Assembly: GCA_934270705.1 (NCBI GenBank)
Contig: CAKQQG010000009.1
Coordinates: 1 to 41,591, forward strand
Length of the DNA stretch: 41,591 bases
From: an uncultured Oxalobacter sp.
Lineage (GTDB): Bacteria > Pseudomonadota > Gammaproteobacteria > Burkholderiales > Burkholderiaceae_D
Direction of reading: 5' to 3'
Shown in pieces: positions 17,612-27,581 of this stretch (position 1 is the stretch's first letter; every line of letters begins with the position of its first letter). A program made the translations under genes and the position numbers. The notes under the pieces were generated by a model. That model worked only from the letters and a program-made list of their open reading frames with translations, did no database searches and had not been told where the DNA came from.

Positions 17612-18328
17612 ATGAAAAAAATACGCAATATTGTGGCCTGCATGACATTATTTGTCGTTTCAGCGTGGGCTTTTGCCGATACCGTCGCCACCGTCCCGCC
17701 ATCTGCCGATCTGTCCTATTCCGTAAAAGCCGAATATAACGGATTGGCGTTGAATGGCGACTCATCCATCCGCTGGAAAGCGTCATCAGCGAACTATTCG
17801 ATCAAAAACGAGGCGAAAGTTTCGCTTTTCGGCAAACTTCTGGAAGCCGACAGCAACGGACGACTCGACGCAAAGGGATTGATACCGGAAAAATATACGG
17901 AAAAACGACTCCGCAAGGCGCAAACGACAACACTGTTCGACTACGCCAATCATATAGTTACTTTCCGCGCGGGCAAAACGGCGCCGCTGAATGAAACCGT
18001 ACAGGATCGCGCCAGCATTGTCTGGCAGCTGGCGACAGCGGCAAAAGCCGATCCGGACCGGATCGTTCCGGGTGCGACACTGACCTTTCCGGTTGCAGGA
18101 CGCAGCAAAATCGGGCCGTGGACATTCAAAGTCGTCAAGACAGATGAACTCGTCACCCCGATAGGCACGATCAAGGCCGTCGAACTGGCCAGAAACGATC
18201 GCAAGAAACAGACCATGCATGTCTGGCTCTCGCCGGATCATGACTGGTATCCGGTTCAGATTCTGTTCGATGAGGAAGGCGGCCTGAAGCTTATGCAAAC
18301 CATCCGGAATATCGCTCCACTTCAGTAA
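17612..18328 (+). CDS. DUF3108 domain periplasmic protein
   Basis: 238-aa protein with a cleavable signal peptide (MKKIRNIVACMTLFVVSAWAFA, cleavage after about residue 22). The mature part matches DUF3108: LSYSVKAEYNGLALNGDSSIRWK near its start, DRASIVWQLA in the middle, and the final HVWLSPDHDWYPVQILFDEEGG with a tail of basic and hydrophobic residues. Function is unknown. It ends 7 bases from the convergent tamB stop, and a link with outer-membrane assembly is no more than a suggestion from position. Confidence 0.85.
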   Translation: MKKIRNIVACMTLFVVSAWAFADTVATVPPSADLSYSVKAEYNGLALNGDSSIRWKASSANYSIKNEAKVSLFGKLLEADSNGRLDAKGLIPEKYTEKRLRKAQTTTLFDYANHIVTFRAGKTAPLNETVQDRASIVWQLATAAKADPDRIVPGATLTFPVAGRSKIGPWTFKVVKTDELVTPIGTIKAVELARNDRKKQTMHVWLSPDHDWYPVQILFDEEGGLKLMQTIRNIAPLQ

Positions 18329-18335
18329 GTCCCGT

Positions 18336-21300
18336 TCAATCGAAACGCCAGTCGTAAAAAAGATCGACGGCGGTAATGGTTCCCGTCTGTCCGACGAGCG
18401 ACAAGTGCCTTGAAATGATATAACGCAACTTGATCAGGCTGATCGCACCGGTCAGTCCCTGTTCATACGAGAGGTACAGACGGGATGAAATCCGTTTGGT
18501 CAACGACAACACCGTCTCATCCAGTTCGGACGATGAAGAAATGTCGATATCATCCAGACCGATCGTACTGGCCAACTGCGAAGGCAATCCGCCTGACTGC
18601 TCCGTACTCAACAACGCAGCGGCAGCCGTTGCAATCAGCGCACGCTGCTGATTGTCGCCTCTTTCGCCGCCACTGTCACCCAATACCAGCCAAGACAGTT
18701 TTTCGGTATCGGAAACCTCAGGCGTCGATACCAGCCGGACTCTCGGTGACTGCGCCGAACCCCTGATCGATACCCCGACTTCGGTTACATCTTCTGTCTG
18801 CGGGAATCTCCTGACTGCCAGAATGTTGAGAGTCGGATTTTCGACAGGCCCGCTGAACATGACTTCGCCCTTGGCAATCGTCAGTTTCTGGCCAAATGCA
18901 CTGTAAGTCCCGTTGACTGTATTGATCGTACCGAATATTCGTAAACGATTGTCCTGTGCAGAAACGACCTGTATATTGCCTTCCAGTCGTGTATCGAGTC
19001 CTTTTCCCCTGAGATAGAACCGGTTACCCAGATCGACTGTCATGCTGAAACTTACCGGAACTGTTTGTCCGGTTTTCTTTTCTGGCCGCCCAAGCACAAT
19101 CACATCCTTGCTGTATGTCACGCTGGCACTGTCTGCCAGAATGATCGTCGCCTGATTGACATGCCAGTTTCCATTCAGCTGCAATCTGTTTTCATCCAGT
19201 GAAAACTGCCCTTTTCCCGTTATCGTCAGTTGTCTGTCCACAGCGGAAAGTATCTTCAGTTTGTCTGCATCGAAATGCAAATCCGTCTGGAGCTGCCCGT
19301 TTTTCAGAAAAACGGCACCTCCGATCTGCATATTGCCCTGTGGACCGTAAATAACGCCTTTCTTGATCTGCAAACGATTGCCGTCCAGAACGGCCGACAG
19401 TTCACCTTTCGACAAACTGACGCCCATACTCAACCAGTTGAAGGCCAGGTTTTTCCCACTCATCGTCCCGGACAAGTCCGGATTGCCCAGCGTGCCGCCC
19501 CCCCGGATAGCAAATGCCAGCGCACCACCGAGTTCGATATCGGGTTGTCCTGTCAATGGTCCGATCCATGCCAGCGACGGCATATCGGCACGAGCAGACA
19601 GTTGCAACGGGCTGTTTTGTGTGACGCCCCAGCTTCCGTTGTGGCGTATCAGTCGAGTCGATGCAGAAAGTGCGATATGGCCTGCCTTTTCGCTTTGAAT
19701 CCTGACGTCCAGATCCGCAGTATTGTGCGATAACCGTACCTGTGCATCGAGTGTATCCAGTCCGAGCTGGATCACATTGTCACCGGTAAAGGTAATATCG
19801 CCGTTCTCACGATAAAGATGAATCTGTCCGTCCAGACTGTTGCCCATCCTGACCGACCAGTCCGCCCCCAGCGTCAGCGTAGTACGAACCGAACCGGATG
19901 TATCGGGAGAAAGTGCCAGCAAATACGCCAGCGGAACGCCTCTGGCACGCCCCGATGTTTCGATCATAGCGCCTTTTCTGACGAATTTTTCAACTGTCAG
20001 GTTGCCATCCGGCAATTTCAGTACCATGTCACGGACCGAAAAATCATCCATCCCAATCCGTAGCGGTACAGCACCGGCCAATACAAAGGACAACCGTCCG
20101 CGGTTTTCCAGCGATTCCAGTTTTCCCTGCCACACCCCACCCGACAAAAATCCTCCGGATGCCTGTGCCGACAAATCGAACATATCATTTTGTGCGGAGG
20201 CTTTCAGCATATGGGATCTTCCCGTTCCATCGACTTGAGCCCGAATCGCTTTCCAGCGCCCGGAACCGACTATCGCTTCATCGATCCTGACATCAATCGC
20301 TATCCTGTCATGATGCGCCATACCGAATTGAACATCCGCCGAGAGCTTGCGAGCGCCGAAGCGATCCATAACCAGAAATTCAGAACCGTCCAAATGCATT
20401 ACAAGCTGCAAGTTGTCCAGTGCACCACGTAACTCGCCCTTCCCTGCAAGTATTCCCTGCCAGCCTTTTCCAAAAGCTTTCAGATCGGATGCGTCCAGTT
20501 CCCAGCGTAATCTGTCACCAGAATGACCAAGACTACCCGCCACTTTCAGCGAATTGGTGCCAAGTTCCAGCAGCAAATTCGCATCCCTGACTTCTTTTGC
20601 ACGAATCCGGAATCGCCCGTGTCCGGATAACGCCTGATCCAGCAATCGGCTCCGTAAAAAGTCATACTGCACCTGCAAGTCCGGCTGCGGTTTGAGCATA
20701 CCGGCAATGCCGACATCGATATTGAGATCGGATGACGCGAACTGACCGAAATCGGCAAAGTTGAATCGCCTGATTTCTCCATTCATTGCAAGCATTCCGC
20801 CTTCTGCCAGATTCATGTGACCCGTCATTTTCAATATGCTGCTATCGGCCCTGACCAGCATCTCTTCCAGCGATAGTTCATCGCCTTTTTTCCTTGCCAG
20901 CGCATGGAAACGAATCGCCCGCTCATTGAGATCCAGTCTGAATTCCTGTGTTCCGTCCGATTCAATGAAGTGAATGTTTCCGCCGATACGAGTCTGACGG
21001 ATGGCGGAACTGATTTCATGCAAGTCAAACCGTTTCGTTGTCAATGTGACTTCCGTGTGTTCTGCCGAAAACAATCCGTTACCGTCAAATCTGCCGGCTT
21101 TTCCGAAATCCAGCCCGATATCACTCAACGTTATCCTGTCGATATGTCCGCCGATTTTCCCGCCCAGAAAACGGACCGGAATCCGGTTGCTGTCGATGGA
21201 ACCGGCATTCCTGTTTTGAACCGAAATCCGTCCCTGAACCGTTTGCTCCTTGCCGGCAGCCAGATCGATCTGCGCATCAAGCATGGCCAGCGGCCATGAC

Positions 21301-22058
21301 GACTGTATTCTGGATGGATCGATATCCCTGACATCCAGTTTGATGGATTCGAACGGAAATTCTGCAAAAGGCGTCATGACTGCATCCAGTTTTCCTGCCG
21401 CGCCATACCCGTCGAGTACACCTGAAACTGTCAGTTTTTCCAGACTGCCACCCAGCATCACATTCGCATGCGCGCCGTTCAAGCTGTTTTCAAAACGGAT
21501 ATCTCCATCAATGGCATGGGGTTTTTCCATTCCGAGATCAAGACGGATCGCGGCATTGCCAAACGGACTGTCAAAACCGAAATCTTCCAGATGCCATGCC
21601 TTTTCATCAGATGCCAGAGAAAAATGTATTTGTTCCAGCGACAGGCCAACACCGGACTTTGTCAACGACACGACACCGAATTCTGCCAGCCCGACACGGA
21701 CCGACAGTGAATGCGGCAAGACGAACGGCTCATCGGACGACTGTTTCATGTCGATGGCGATGCGACTGGCGGCAATCCGCACGACATCGATTTCACCATG
21801 CAAAAGTTTCCATGGATTCCATACCAGTGCCAGATCGTCGATGACGATATCCTTTTCCGGACTGGAAAAAGATATCTTCCCGATTTCAAGTGAATTGACC
21901 ATCGTGCCGGAAACGTCTTCTATTTCGATATTGCCGCCACTGGCCTGAACAACCTTTCCGGCAATCCATTGCAACGTCCATTCCTGACCTGCCAGCCAGA
22001 CAAGTGACCCCAGTACCAACAGCGGGATCAGCAACCCGATCAGAAAGCGACGTCTCAT
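18336..22058 (-). CDS. tamB: Translocation and assembly module protein TamB
   Basis: 1240-aa inner-membrane-anchored, AsmA-like protein spanning the periplasm. With TamA it helps assemble outer-membrane proteins and is implicated in phospholipid transport. A single N-terminal membrane helix (residues about 5-22) is followed by a very long beta-rich region. The C-terminal TamB (DUF490) domain ends with RGSAQSPRVRLVSTPEVSDTEKLSWLVLG and KLRYIISRHLSLVGQTG. Length is near that of the E. coli protein. Its ATG overlaps the tamA stop by one base (TGATG), so expression is coupled. Confidence 0.95.
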   Translation of the reverse strand: MRRRFLIGLLIPLLVLGSLVWLAGQEWTLQWIAGKVVQASGGNIEIEDVSGTMVNSLEIGKISFSSPEKDIVIDDLALVWNPWKLLHGEIDVVRIAASRIAIDMKQSSDEPFVLPHSLSVRVGLAEFGVVSLTKSGVGLSLEQIHFSLASDEKAWHLEDFGFDSPFGNAAIRLDLGMEKPHAIDGDIRFENSLNGAHANVMLGGSLEKLTVSGVLDGYGAAGKLDAVMTPFAEFPFESIKLDVRDIDPSRIQSSWPLAMLDAQIDLAAGKEQTVQGRISVQNRNAGSIDSNRIPVRFLGGKIGGHIDRITLSDIGLDFGKAGRFDGNGLFSAEHTEVTLTTKRFDLHEISSAIRQTRIGGNIHFIESDGTQEFRLDLNERAIRFHALARKKGDELSLEEMLVRADSSILKMTGHMNLAEGGMLAMNGEIRRFNFADFGQFASSDLNIDVGIAGMLKPQPDLQVQYDFLRSRLLDQALSGHGRFRIRAKEVRDANLLLELGTNSLKVAGSLGHSGDRLRWELDASDLKAFGKGWQGILAGKGELRGALDNLQLVMHLDGSEFLVMDRFGARKLSADVQFGMAHHDRIAIDVRIDEAIVGSGRWKAIRAQVDGTGRSHMLKASAQNDMFDLSAQASGGFLSGGVWQGKLESLENRGRLSFVLAGAVPLRIGMDDFSVRDMVLKLPDGNLTVEKFVRKGAMIETSGRARGVPLAYLLALSPDTSGSVRTTLTLGADWSVRMGNSLDGQIHLYRENGDITFTGDNVIQLGLDTLDAQVRLSHNTADLDVRIQSEKAGHIALSASTRLIRHNGSWGVTQNSPLQLSARADMPSLAWIGPLTGQPDIELGGALAFAIRGGGTLGNPDLSGTMSGKNLAFNWLSMGVSLSKGELSAVLDGNRLQIKKGVIYGPQGNMQIGGAVFLKNGQLQTDLHFDADKLKILSAVDRQLTITGKGQFSLDENRLQLNGNWHVNQATIILADSASVTYSKDVIVLGRPEKKTGQTVPVSFSMTVDLGNRFYLRGKGLDTRLEGNIQVVSAQDNRLRIFGTINTVNGTYSAFGQKLTIAKGEVMFSGPVENPTLNILAVRRFPQTEDVTEVGVSIRGSAQSPRVRLVSTPEVSDTEKLSWLVLGDSGGERGDNQQRALIATAAAALLSTEQSGGLPSQLASTIGLDDIDISSSSELDETVLSLTKRISSRLYLSYEQGLTGAISLIKLRYIISRHLSLVGQTGTITAVDLFYDWRFD

Positions 22059-23821
22059 CAGAAAGTAAATCCCAGTGAAAAATGTAAACGGAAATTGCCG
22101 GTTCTCTCGCCATAGGCCAGATCAACGCCGACAGGACCGGCAGGACTTCGCCAGCGACCACCGATACCGTAACCGACAGCCGGATCAAGCTCACTGACTG
22201 TATCACCTGCATTACCGGCATCAACGAAAAAGGCGATCCCCCAGTTCCGCAAAAAATAATACTGGTATTCAGCGCTGGCGACAGCCAGATAACGCCCGCC
22301 GACCACCGCATCGCCTTCCTTGACACCCAGACTTTCATAGGCATATCCACGCACTGACTGGTCGCCGCCGGTACGAAACATGAGTGTCGAGGGAATGCCG
22401 CTCTTGCCATTGGAAAAAACGGCACCCAGTTCCCCACGCAAGACAAGATAGCTGTTCTCGCTGACTGTCTGCAAACGCAGTCCCTTGAGATAACTCCGGA
22501 CAAACGACTTGTCCGTCAACAACGGTTCGACAGCCACGCCGGCCTGCGCTTCGACAGCATAACCTTTCGTCGGCGCCAGCCGGTTATTGAGACGTCTGAT
22601 GACCACACCGAACGTCACCGGCATCGCCTCGCTATGCTGTCCGTCAGCTCCGTCGATCCGGGTATGTTCATTCAGATATTCGACACGGACATACTTTTCG
22701 AAACGCGGCGTTCCCCATGCCCGTCTGACATTGGCGCCGACGACTCGCGTATCTTCTCCCTCGATTTCGGAACGGTCATACATGACGCCGAAACTGTCCC
22801 GTACCCCTTCCGTCGACTGCGGCAAATATACATCTGCCTTGGCAGTACGCTGTTTCGATTGCAATACGACAGAACTGTTCAGTTTGTAATCCCTGCCGAA
22901 CAAATGCAAATTGTCATATGACAAACTGATCCGTTCCCCCGTATCCGTACTGTAACCGATACCGGCAGAGGCATGTTTTTTCATGTTCTCCACCACAGTA
23001 ACCGTCACTGGCACTTCATCCAGTCCGGATTCGAGGTCGGCAGATACCTCGACCGACCGAAAATAACCGGTATCCTGAAGACGTGACTGCCAGTTCAGCA
23101 AGGCATTTTCCCGATATGTCGAACCGACCTTTACCGGGCGCTGTCCCATGATGATATCCTCTCCATACCGCTGCAACCCGACAATTTTGATCGGACCGAA
23201 CGTAACCGGTTTGCCGCTGTTTATCACGACCTTCAGGGCGACCTTGTCCGTTTCCGGATTGACGACAGCTTGCGTATCTTCAAGTTCCGCACGAGGATAA
23301 CGTACTGCTGTCACCTGTTTGAGCAAAGCGACCTTGGCCGCTTCCCAGTCGGCCATCCTGAAAACAGTCCCCACCGGCAACTGCCATTTTTTTCTCAGCT
23401 GTTCAACACCGGGATGCAATGACGCACTCTGAGTGGCGATCGCCCCCGTAAATTCGATATCGACCGATGCGACCTTGACCGGCTTACCGGGATCGACATT
23501 GATAACGATGTGTTTCCCCTGACCTTCTGGCGATTGCCAGTCCATTTTCACAACCGGTGAATAATAACCCTCCGTCTCCAGTAAATGACGGATCTCATCC
23601 GGTGTATTGCGATAGAAACGTCGCAGCTGCAAGGCATCGATCTGCTTGTCACCCTGCCACCGCATCAGTTCCAGATTCTGTTTCAGAAGGGTGCTGATTG
23701 ACTCAGGCGCCCTGATCTCCACATCATAGGACAACGATGCCGCATGAAGAGGCGTAACACATATGCCCAGCCAGAACCATATCATGCCCGCGAAACATGC
23801 ACGTAGCCAGTACATGGTCAT
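22058..23821 (-). CDS. tamA: Outer-membrane assembly factor TamA (Omp85 family)
   Basis: Omp85-type outer-membrane barrel with N-terminal POTRA domains. The frame is open to 23950, but that first codon is TTG and the signal peptide (MYWLRACFAGMIWFWLGICVTPLHA) begins near 23815-23821. I therefore chose ATG 23821; other in-frame ATGs at 23866 or 23815 are possible. The POTRA region runs to about residue 280 of the mature protein. The barrel ends with the VRGYAYESLGV loop motif and the terminal LHFSLGFTF ending in Phe, the beta-barrel assembly signal. tamB follows directly. Confidence 0.93.
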   Translation of the reverse strand: MTMYWLRACFAGMIWFWLGICVTPLHAASLSYDVEIRAPESISTLLKQNLELMRWQGDKQIDALQLRRFYRNTPDEIRHLLETEGYYSPVVKMDWQSPEGQGKHIVINVDPGKPVKVASVDIEFTGAIATQSASLHPGVEQLRKKWQLPVGTVFRMADWEAAKVALLKQVTAVRYPRAELEDTQAVVNPETDKVALKVVINSGKPVTFGPIKIVGLQRYGEDIIMGQRPVKVGSTYRENALLNWQSRLQDTGYFRSVEVSADLESGLDEVPVTVTVVENMKKHASAGIGYSTDTGERISLSYDNLHLFGRDYKLNSSVVLQSKQRTAKADVYLPQSTEGVRDSFGVMYDRSEIEGEDTRVVGANVRRAWGTPRFEKYVRVEYLNEHTRIDGADGQHSEAMPVTFGVVIRRLNNRLAPTKGYAVEAQAGVAVEPLLTDKSFVRSYLKGLRLQTVSENSYLVLRGELGAVFSNGKSGIPSTLMFRTGGDQSVRGYAYESLGVKEGDAVVGGRYLAVASAEYQYYFLRNWGIAFFVDAGNAGDTVSELDPAVGYGIGGRWRSPAGPVGVDLAYGERTGNFRLHFSLGFTF

Positions 23822-23972
23822 ATGCACCGCTTTGTCGTAACAGAAATTTCCCATCATGCTGGACATAAATAATCGCCTGACCAGTCTTTCATGAATCATG
23901 AATACTGGCATATTAGCCGACCAGTTGTACAATCGCGTGTTCCTGTCCAAATCATTTAATATATTTCAAGAA

Positions 23973-24051
23973 ACCGGAAAAACGGACTTTGTATAGCTTG
24001 CAAAACCCCGGTCTTTTGTCTGGACGGAATGGCACATCTTCATACCATTCC
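23973..24051 (+). promoter_or_regulatory. Structured leader of queC, unassigned
   Basis: Two potential hairpins precede queC. The first pairs ACCGG (23973-23977) with CCGGT (24008-24012) and encloses TTTG/CAAA. The second pairs GGAATGG (24026-24032) with CCATTCC (24045-24051); TGTTTTTG follows a few bases later, ten bases before the start codon. This resembles an attenuator, but I do not recognise any known preQ1 riboswitch class. queC has no strong ribosome-binding site, and the remaining tamA-queC gap shows no clear promoter. Confidence 0.4.
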
Positions 24052-24069
24052 CAATGTTTTTGATACAGA

Positions 24070-24810
24070 ATGAACACACCGCAAAATACTCACGCTATCG
24101 CTCCTGCGAAAAAAGCACTGGTGCTTTTCAGCGGAGGCCAGGATTCGACGACATGCCTGGCCTGGGCCCTGAACCATTATGACACAGTCGAAACCATCGG
24201 CTTCCATTATGGTCAACGACATGCCATCGAACTCGATGTCCGCCCGAAAATCCTCGAAAAACTGCGTCAGCTTGCCACCGGTTGGCCGGGAAAACTCGGA
24301 CCTGATCATCTTTACGACCTTTCGCTGATCGGTGACATATCGGAAACCGCCATGACGGCTGACATGGAAATCCACATGCTGGAAAACGGCTTGCCGAACA
24401 CCTTCGTACCGGGCCGCAACCTGATGTTTCTGACCGTCGCCGCCATGCTGGCCTACCGTCGCAGCCTGAATGTTCTGGTCGGCGGCATGTGCGAAACCGA
24501 CTTTTCCGGCTATCCGGACTGCCGCGACGATGCGATCAAGGCACTTCAGGTCGCACTGAATATCGGTATGGATACCCGTCTCAATCTGGTAACACCACTG
24601 ATGTGGAAAAACAAGAAAGAAACCTGGCAACTCGCCTTCGATCTGGGTGGTCAACCGCTGGTCGATCTGATCGTTCAGGAAACGCACACCTGCTACATAG
24701 GTACACATGACGAGTTACACGAATGGGGTTACGGATGTGGCCAATGTCCGGCATGCCTGCTGCGCAAGCGCGGTTTTGCACAATACTGTGCCGAAAAACA
24801 AGCGTCGTGA
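24070..24810 (+). CDS. queC: 7-cyano-7-deazaguanine synthase QueC
   Basis: ATP-dependent enzyme that turns 7-carboxy-7-deazaguanine into preQ0 in queuosine (modified tRNA base) synthesis. The PP-loop is SGGQDSTTC at residues 21-29. [10 protein letters not shown] and [12 protein letters not shown] are substrate-site motifs. The zinc site is formed by Cys208, Cys223, Cys226 and Cys229 in the C-terminal CGQCPAC region. Length (246 aa) is slightly above the usual because of a short N-terminal extension. A single-gene unit between a structured leader and a strong terminator; no other que genes are nearby. Confidence 0.96.
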   Translation: MNTPQNTHAIAPAKKALVLFSGGQDSTTCLAWALNHYDTVETIGFHYGQRHAIELDVRPKILEKLRQLATGWPGKLGPDHLYDLSLIGDISETAMTADMEIHMLENGLPNTFVPGRNLMFLTVAAMLAYRRSLNVLVGGMCETDFSGYPDCRDDAIKALQVALNIGMDTRLNLVTPLMWKNKKETWQLAFDLGGQPLVDLIVQETHTCYIGTHDELHEWGYGCGQCPACLLRKRGFAQYCAEKQAS

Positions 24811-24834
24811 CCGCCATGACTTGATCATATGATG

Positions 24835-24868
24835 AAAAAACGCACACTCCGGAGAGTGTGCGTTTTTT
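24835..24868. terminator. Bidirectional intrinsic terminator, queC/phosphoketolase
   Basis: Perfect 9-bp stem CGCACACTC (24841-24849) and GAGTGTGCG (24854-24862) with a CGGA loop. It is flanked by six A on the left and six T on the right, so it would work in both directions between the convergent queC and phosphoketolase genes. Confidence 0.93.
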
Positions 24869-24904
24869 GACCGGACATTTTCCTGCGTCCCGTCAGGCTC
24901 GACG

Positions 24905-27304
24905 TCAGGACTTGCCGTCTGCCCAGTTCCAGTCCCGGATTTCCGGCATATCTTCACCATACTGGTAAACGTATGCCTTGTGTTCCAGCAACCGGTTACG
25001 CAAATACTGCTTGGTATAGGCCGCCTTCGCACCCAGACTCGGCAGACGATCAATGACATCTCCTGCCAGATGATAACGATCCAGATCGTTCATCACCACC
25101 ATATCGAACGGTGTCGTCGTCGTCCCTTCTTCCTTGTAACCGCGTACATGGAAATTCTTGTGGTTCGTACGACGGTAAGTGAGCCTGTGAATCAGCCACG
25201 GATAACCGTGATAGGCGAAAATGACCGGTTTGTCCTTGGTGAACAGGACATCAAATTCCCTGTCGGACAATCCATTGGGATGATCCGCCGGTTGCTGCAA
25301 GGTCATCAAATTGACGATGTTGATCACCCTGATTTTCAGTTCCGGAATATGTTCACGCAAGATCTTGACGGCAGCCAGCGTTTCAAGTGTCGGTACATCG
25401 CCGCAACAGGCCATCACGACATCGGGTTCCGCTCCCTTGTCGTTACTTGCCCATTCCCAGATGCCGATACCGGCCGTACAATGCCGGATCGCTTCATCCA
25501 TCGTCAGATATTGCAAGGCTGGCTGCTTGCCAGCCACAATCACGTTGATGCGATGCCTGCTCCGCAGACAGTGATCGGTCACTGACAACAGGCAGTTGGC
25601 ATCCGGCGGCAGATACACGCGGGTGATATCGGCTTTCTTGTTCATCACCAGATCAATGAATCCCGGATTCTGGTGGCTCAACCCGTTATGATCCTGTCTC
25701 CAGACATGTGACGTCAACAGATAATTGAGCGAGGCGACCGGACGACGCCAGGGAATATGGCGACAGACTTCCAGCCATTTCGCATGCTGGTTGAACATGG
25801 AATCCACCACATGAATAAAGGCTTCATAACACGGGAAAAAACCGTGACGCCCCGTCAGGATATAACCTTCCAGCCAGCCTTCGCACTGATGCTCGGACAA
25901 CATTTCCAGCACACGTCCGGTATGCGATACCTTGTCATCCGTCGGCTTGATCTCGTCCATGGATGCCCGTTCAGTGACTTCAAATACGGCATTCCAGCGA
26001 TTCGACGAGGTTTCGTCCGGGCAGAACACCCGGAAGTTTCTCGATTCATTATTCAGTACGAAAACATCACGAATCATATTGCCCTGTACGCGAGTGCTTT
26101 CCGCCACCACGACACCCGGCGAAGGAACATCGACGGCATACTTCCTGAAATCGGGCATGCGCAATTCACGCAGCAAAATCCCGCCATTGGCATGAGGATT
26201 GGCCCCCATACGTCTGTTGCCCTCCGGAGCCAGTTCCGCCAGTTCAGGTCTGAGCTTGCCGTGTTCGTCGAAAAGCTCGTGCGGCTTGTAACTCAACAGC
26301 CAGTCATTCAGGATTTTCAGATGTTCCGGATTGGTCTTGACTTCGTTGACCGGCACCTGGTGAGCGCGGAACGTCCCTTCGATTTGCACACCATCCACAA
26401 CCTTCGGGCCAGTCCATCCTTTCGGGCTGCGCAATACGATCATCGGCCACTTCGGTCTTGAAGTAAAACCGTTCTTGCGAGCATCTGCCTGAATCTGTCT
26501 GATCCGCGGAATCACGATATCCAGCGTGGCTGCCATCTTCTGGTGCATAACCAGCGGATCGGAACCTTCCACATAATACGGCTCATAGCCATATCCGCGC
26601 ATGAGATCATCCAGTTCTTCCGGAGGAACACGCCCCAATATGGTCGGGCCTGCGATTTTCGCGTCATTCAAATGCAAAATCGGCAAAACGGCACCGTCAT
26701 ATACGGGATTGATGAATTTGTTGGAATGCCATCCAGTTGCCAATGGCCCCGTTTCGGCTTCACCATCGCCGACCACACAGGTCACGATCAGATCGGGATT
26801 GTCGAATGCGGCGCCATAGGCGTGGGAAAGCGCATATCCCAGCTCACCGCCTTCGTGAATCGAACCGGGCGTTTCGGCTGCCGTATGGCTCGGAATGCCT
26901 CCCGGGAACGAAAACTGCGTGAACAGTTTTTTCATCCCCTCTTCATCTTCCGAGACATTCGGGTAAAACTCGCTGTATGTCCCTTCCAGATAGGTATTGG
27001 CCACAAGCGCGGGACCGCCATGTCCAGGCCCCGTTACAAAGATCATATCCAGATCATACTTCTTGATGACCCGGTTCATGTGTACATAAATGAAATTCAG
27101 ACCTGGAGTCGTTCCCCAGTGTCCCAGCAGTCGTGGCTTGATATTTTCCGGCGACAGCGGTTTCTTCAGCAATGGATTGTCGTACAAGTAAATCTGTCCG
27201 ACCGAGAGGTAATTGGCTGCGTTGAAGTAATCGTTGATTTTCCGCAGCATGTCAGGAGTGAGCGGCCCTGCGTTCTGGTCTGGTTTTTCCGCATTCATAC
27301 CCAT
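24905..27304 (-). CDS. xfp: Phosphoketolase (xylulose-5-phosphate/fructose-6-phosphate)
   Basis: TPP-dependent enzyme that cleaves xylulose 5-phosphate (and often fructose 6-phosphate) with phosphate to acetyl phosphate. About 800 aa. N-terminal TPP domain motifs are [46 protein letters not shown] and [19 protein letters not shown]. The C-terminal part includes [10 protein letters not shown] and the late [10 protein letters not shown]. Start chosen at 27304 because AGGA lies 7 bases upstream; a nearby ATG at 27310 is also possible. Single gene, with two dyads upstream. The substrate range cannot be read from the sequence. No acetate kinase or phosphotransacetylase is adjacent. Confidence 0.94.
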   Translation of the reverse strand: MGMNAEKPDQNAGPLTPDMLRKINDYFNAANYLSVGQIYLYDNPLLKKPLSPENIKPRLLGHWGTTPGLNFIYVHMNRVIKKYDLDMIFVTGPGHGGPALVANTYLEGTYSEFYPNVSEDEEGMKKLFTQFSFPGGIPSHTAAETPGSIHEGGELGYALSHAYGAAFDNPDLIVTCVVGDGEAETGPLATGWHSNKFINPVYDGAVLPILHLNDAKIAGPTILGRVPPEELDDLMRGYGYEPYYVEGSDPLVMHQKMAATLDIVIPRIRQIQADARKNGFTSRPKWPMIVLRSPKGWTGPKVVDGVQIEGTFRAHQVPVNEVKTNPEHLKILNDWLLSYKPHELFDEHGKLRPELAELAPEGNRRMGANPHANGGILLRELRMPDFRKYAVDVPSPGVVVAESTRVQGNMIRDVFVLNNESRNFRVFCPDETSSNRWNAVFEVTERASMDEIKPTDDKVSHTGRVLEMLSEHQCEGWLEGYILTGRHGFFPCYEAFIHVVDSMFNQHAKWLEVCRHIPWRRPVASLNYLLTSHVWRQDHNGLSHQNPGFIDLVMNKKADITRVYLPPDANCLLSVTDHCLRSRHRINVIVAGKQPALQYLTMDEAIRHCTAGIGIWEWASNDKGAEPDVVMACCGDVPTLETLAAVKILREHIPELKIRVINIVNLMTLQQPADHPNGLSDREFDVLFTKDKPVIFAYHGYPWLIHRLTYRRTNHKNFHVRGYKEEGTTTTPFDMVVMNDLDRYHLAGDVIDRLPSLGAKAAYTKQYLRNRLLEHKAYVYQYGEDMPEIRDWNWADGKS

Positions 27305-27339
27305 ATTCATGTCCTTTCTGTTCTTTGGCATCCGGATTG

Positions 27340-27353
27340 TGCCAGATGTGGCA
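27340..27353. repeat. Short dyad upstream of the phosphoketolase gene
   Basis: TGCCA (27340-27344) and TGGCA (27349-27353) around a four-base centre, about 40 bases before the start codon. It could be an operator half-site pair or a small leader hairpin; no regulator is suggested. Confidence 0.4.
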
Positions 27354-27407
27354 GGATCCAAATTCCGATGATTCAGGCAATGGTGAGTGAACGACAAACG
27401 TACCGAT

Positions 27408-27432
27408 ACTGAAACTTGGGTACCGTTTCAGT
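27408..27432. repeat. 25-bp dyad upstream of the phosphoketolase gene
   Basis: Perfect 8-bp arms ACTGAAAC (27408-27415) and GTTTCAGT (27425-27432) with a 9-base spacer. Outer CCG/CGG extends the pairing with slippage, and TACCG is repeated inside. It lies about 105 bases before the phosphoketolase start. The remaining gap to glmU (27433-27581) shows A/T-rich sequence and no gene, with only a poor hairpin (CTGC/GCAG, around 27550) after glmU. Confidence 0.55.
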
Positions 27433-27581
27433 ACGGCAAAACTTCATTTCAACAGAGGAACATCCTTTGTCTTGCAAAGGCGGTTCTCTCAACAATATAG
27501 CAGGAATCATGATGATTTAGGCACTTTGTCCACGCCAATTTTCAAAAAACTGCGATCCGTCAATTTTTGCAGAAAAAGACG

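Noticed and set aside
26543..27412. 289-codon open frame opposite the phosphoketolase gene
   Set aside because: Composition shadow: genes here rarely use the codons that read as stops on the opposite strand, so long antisense frames arise by chance. No recognisable domain.
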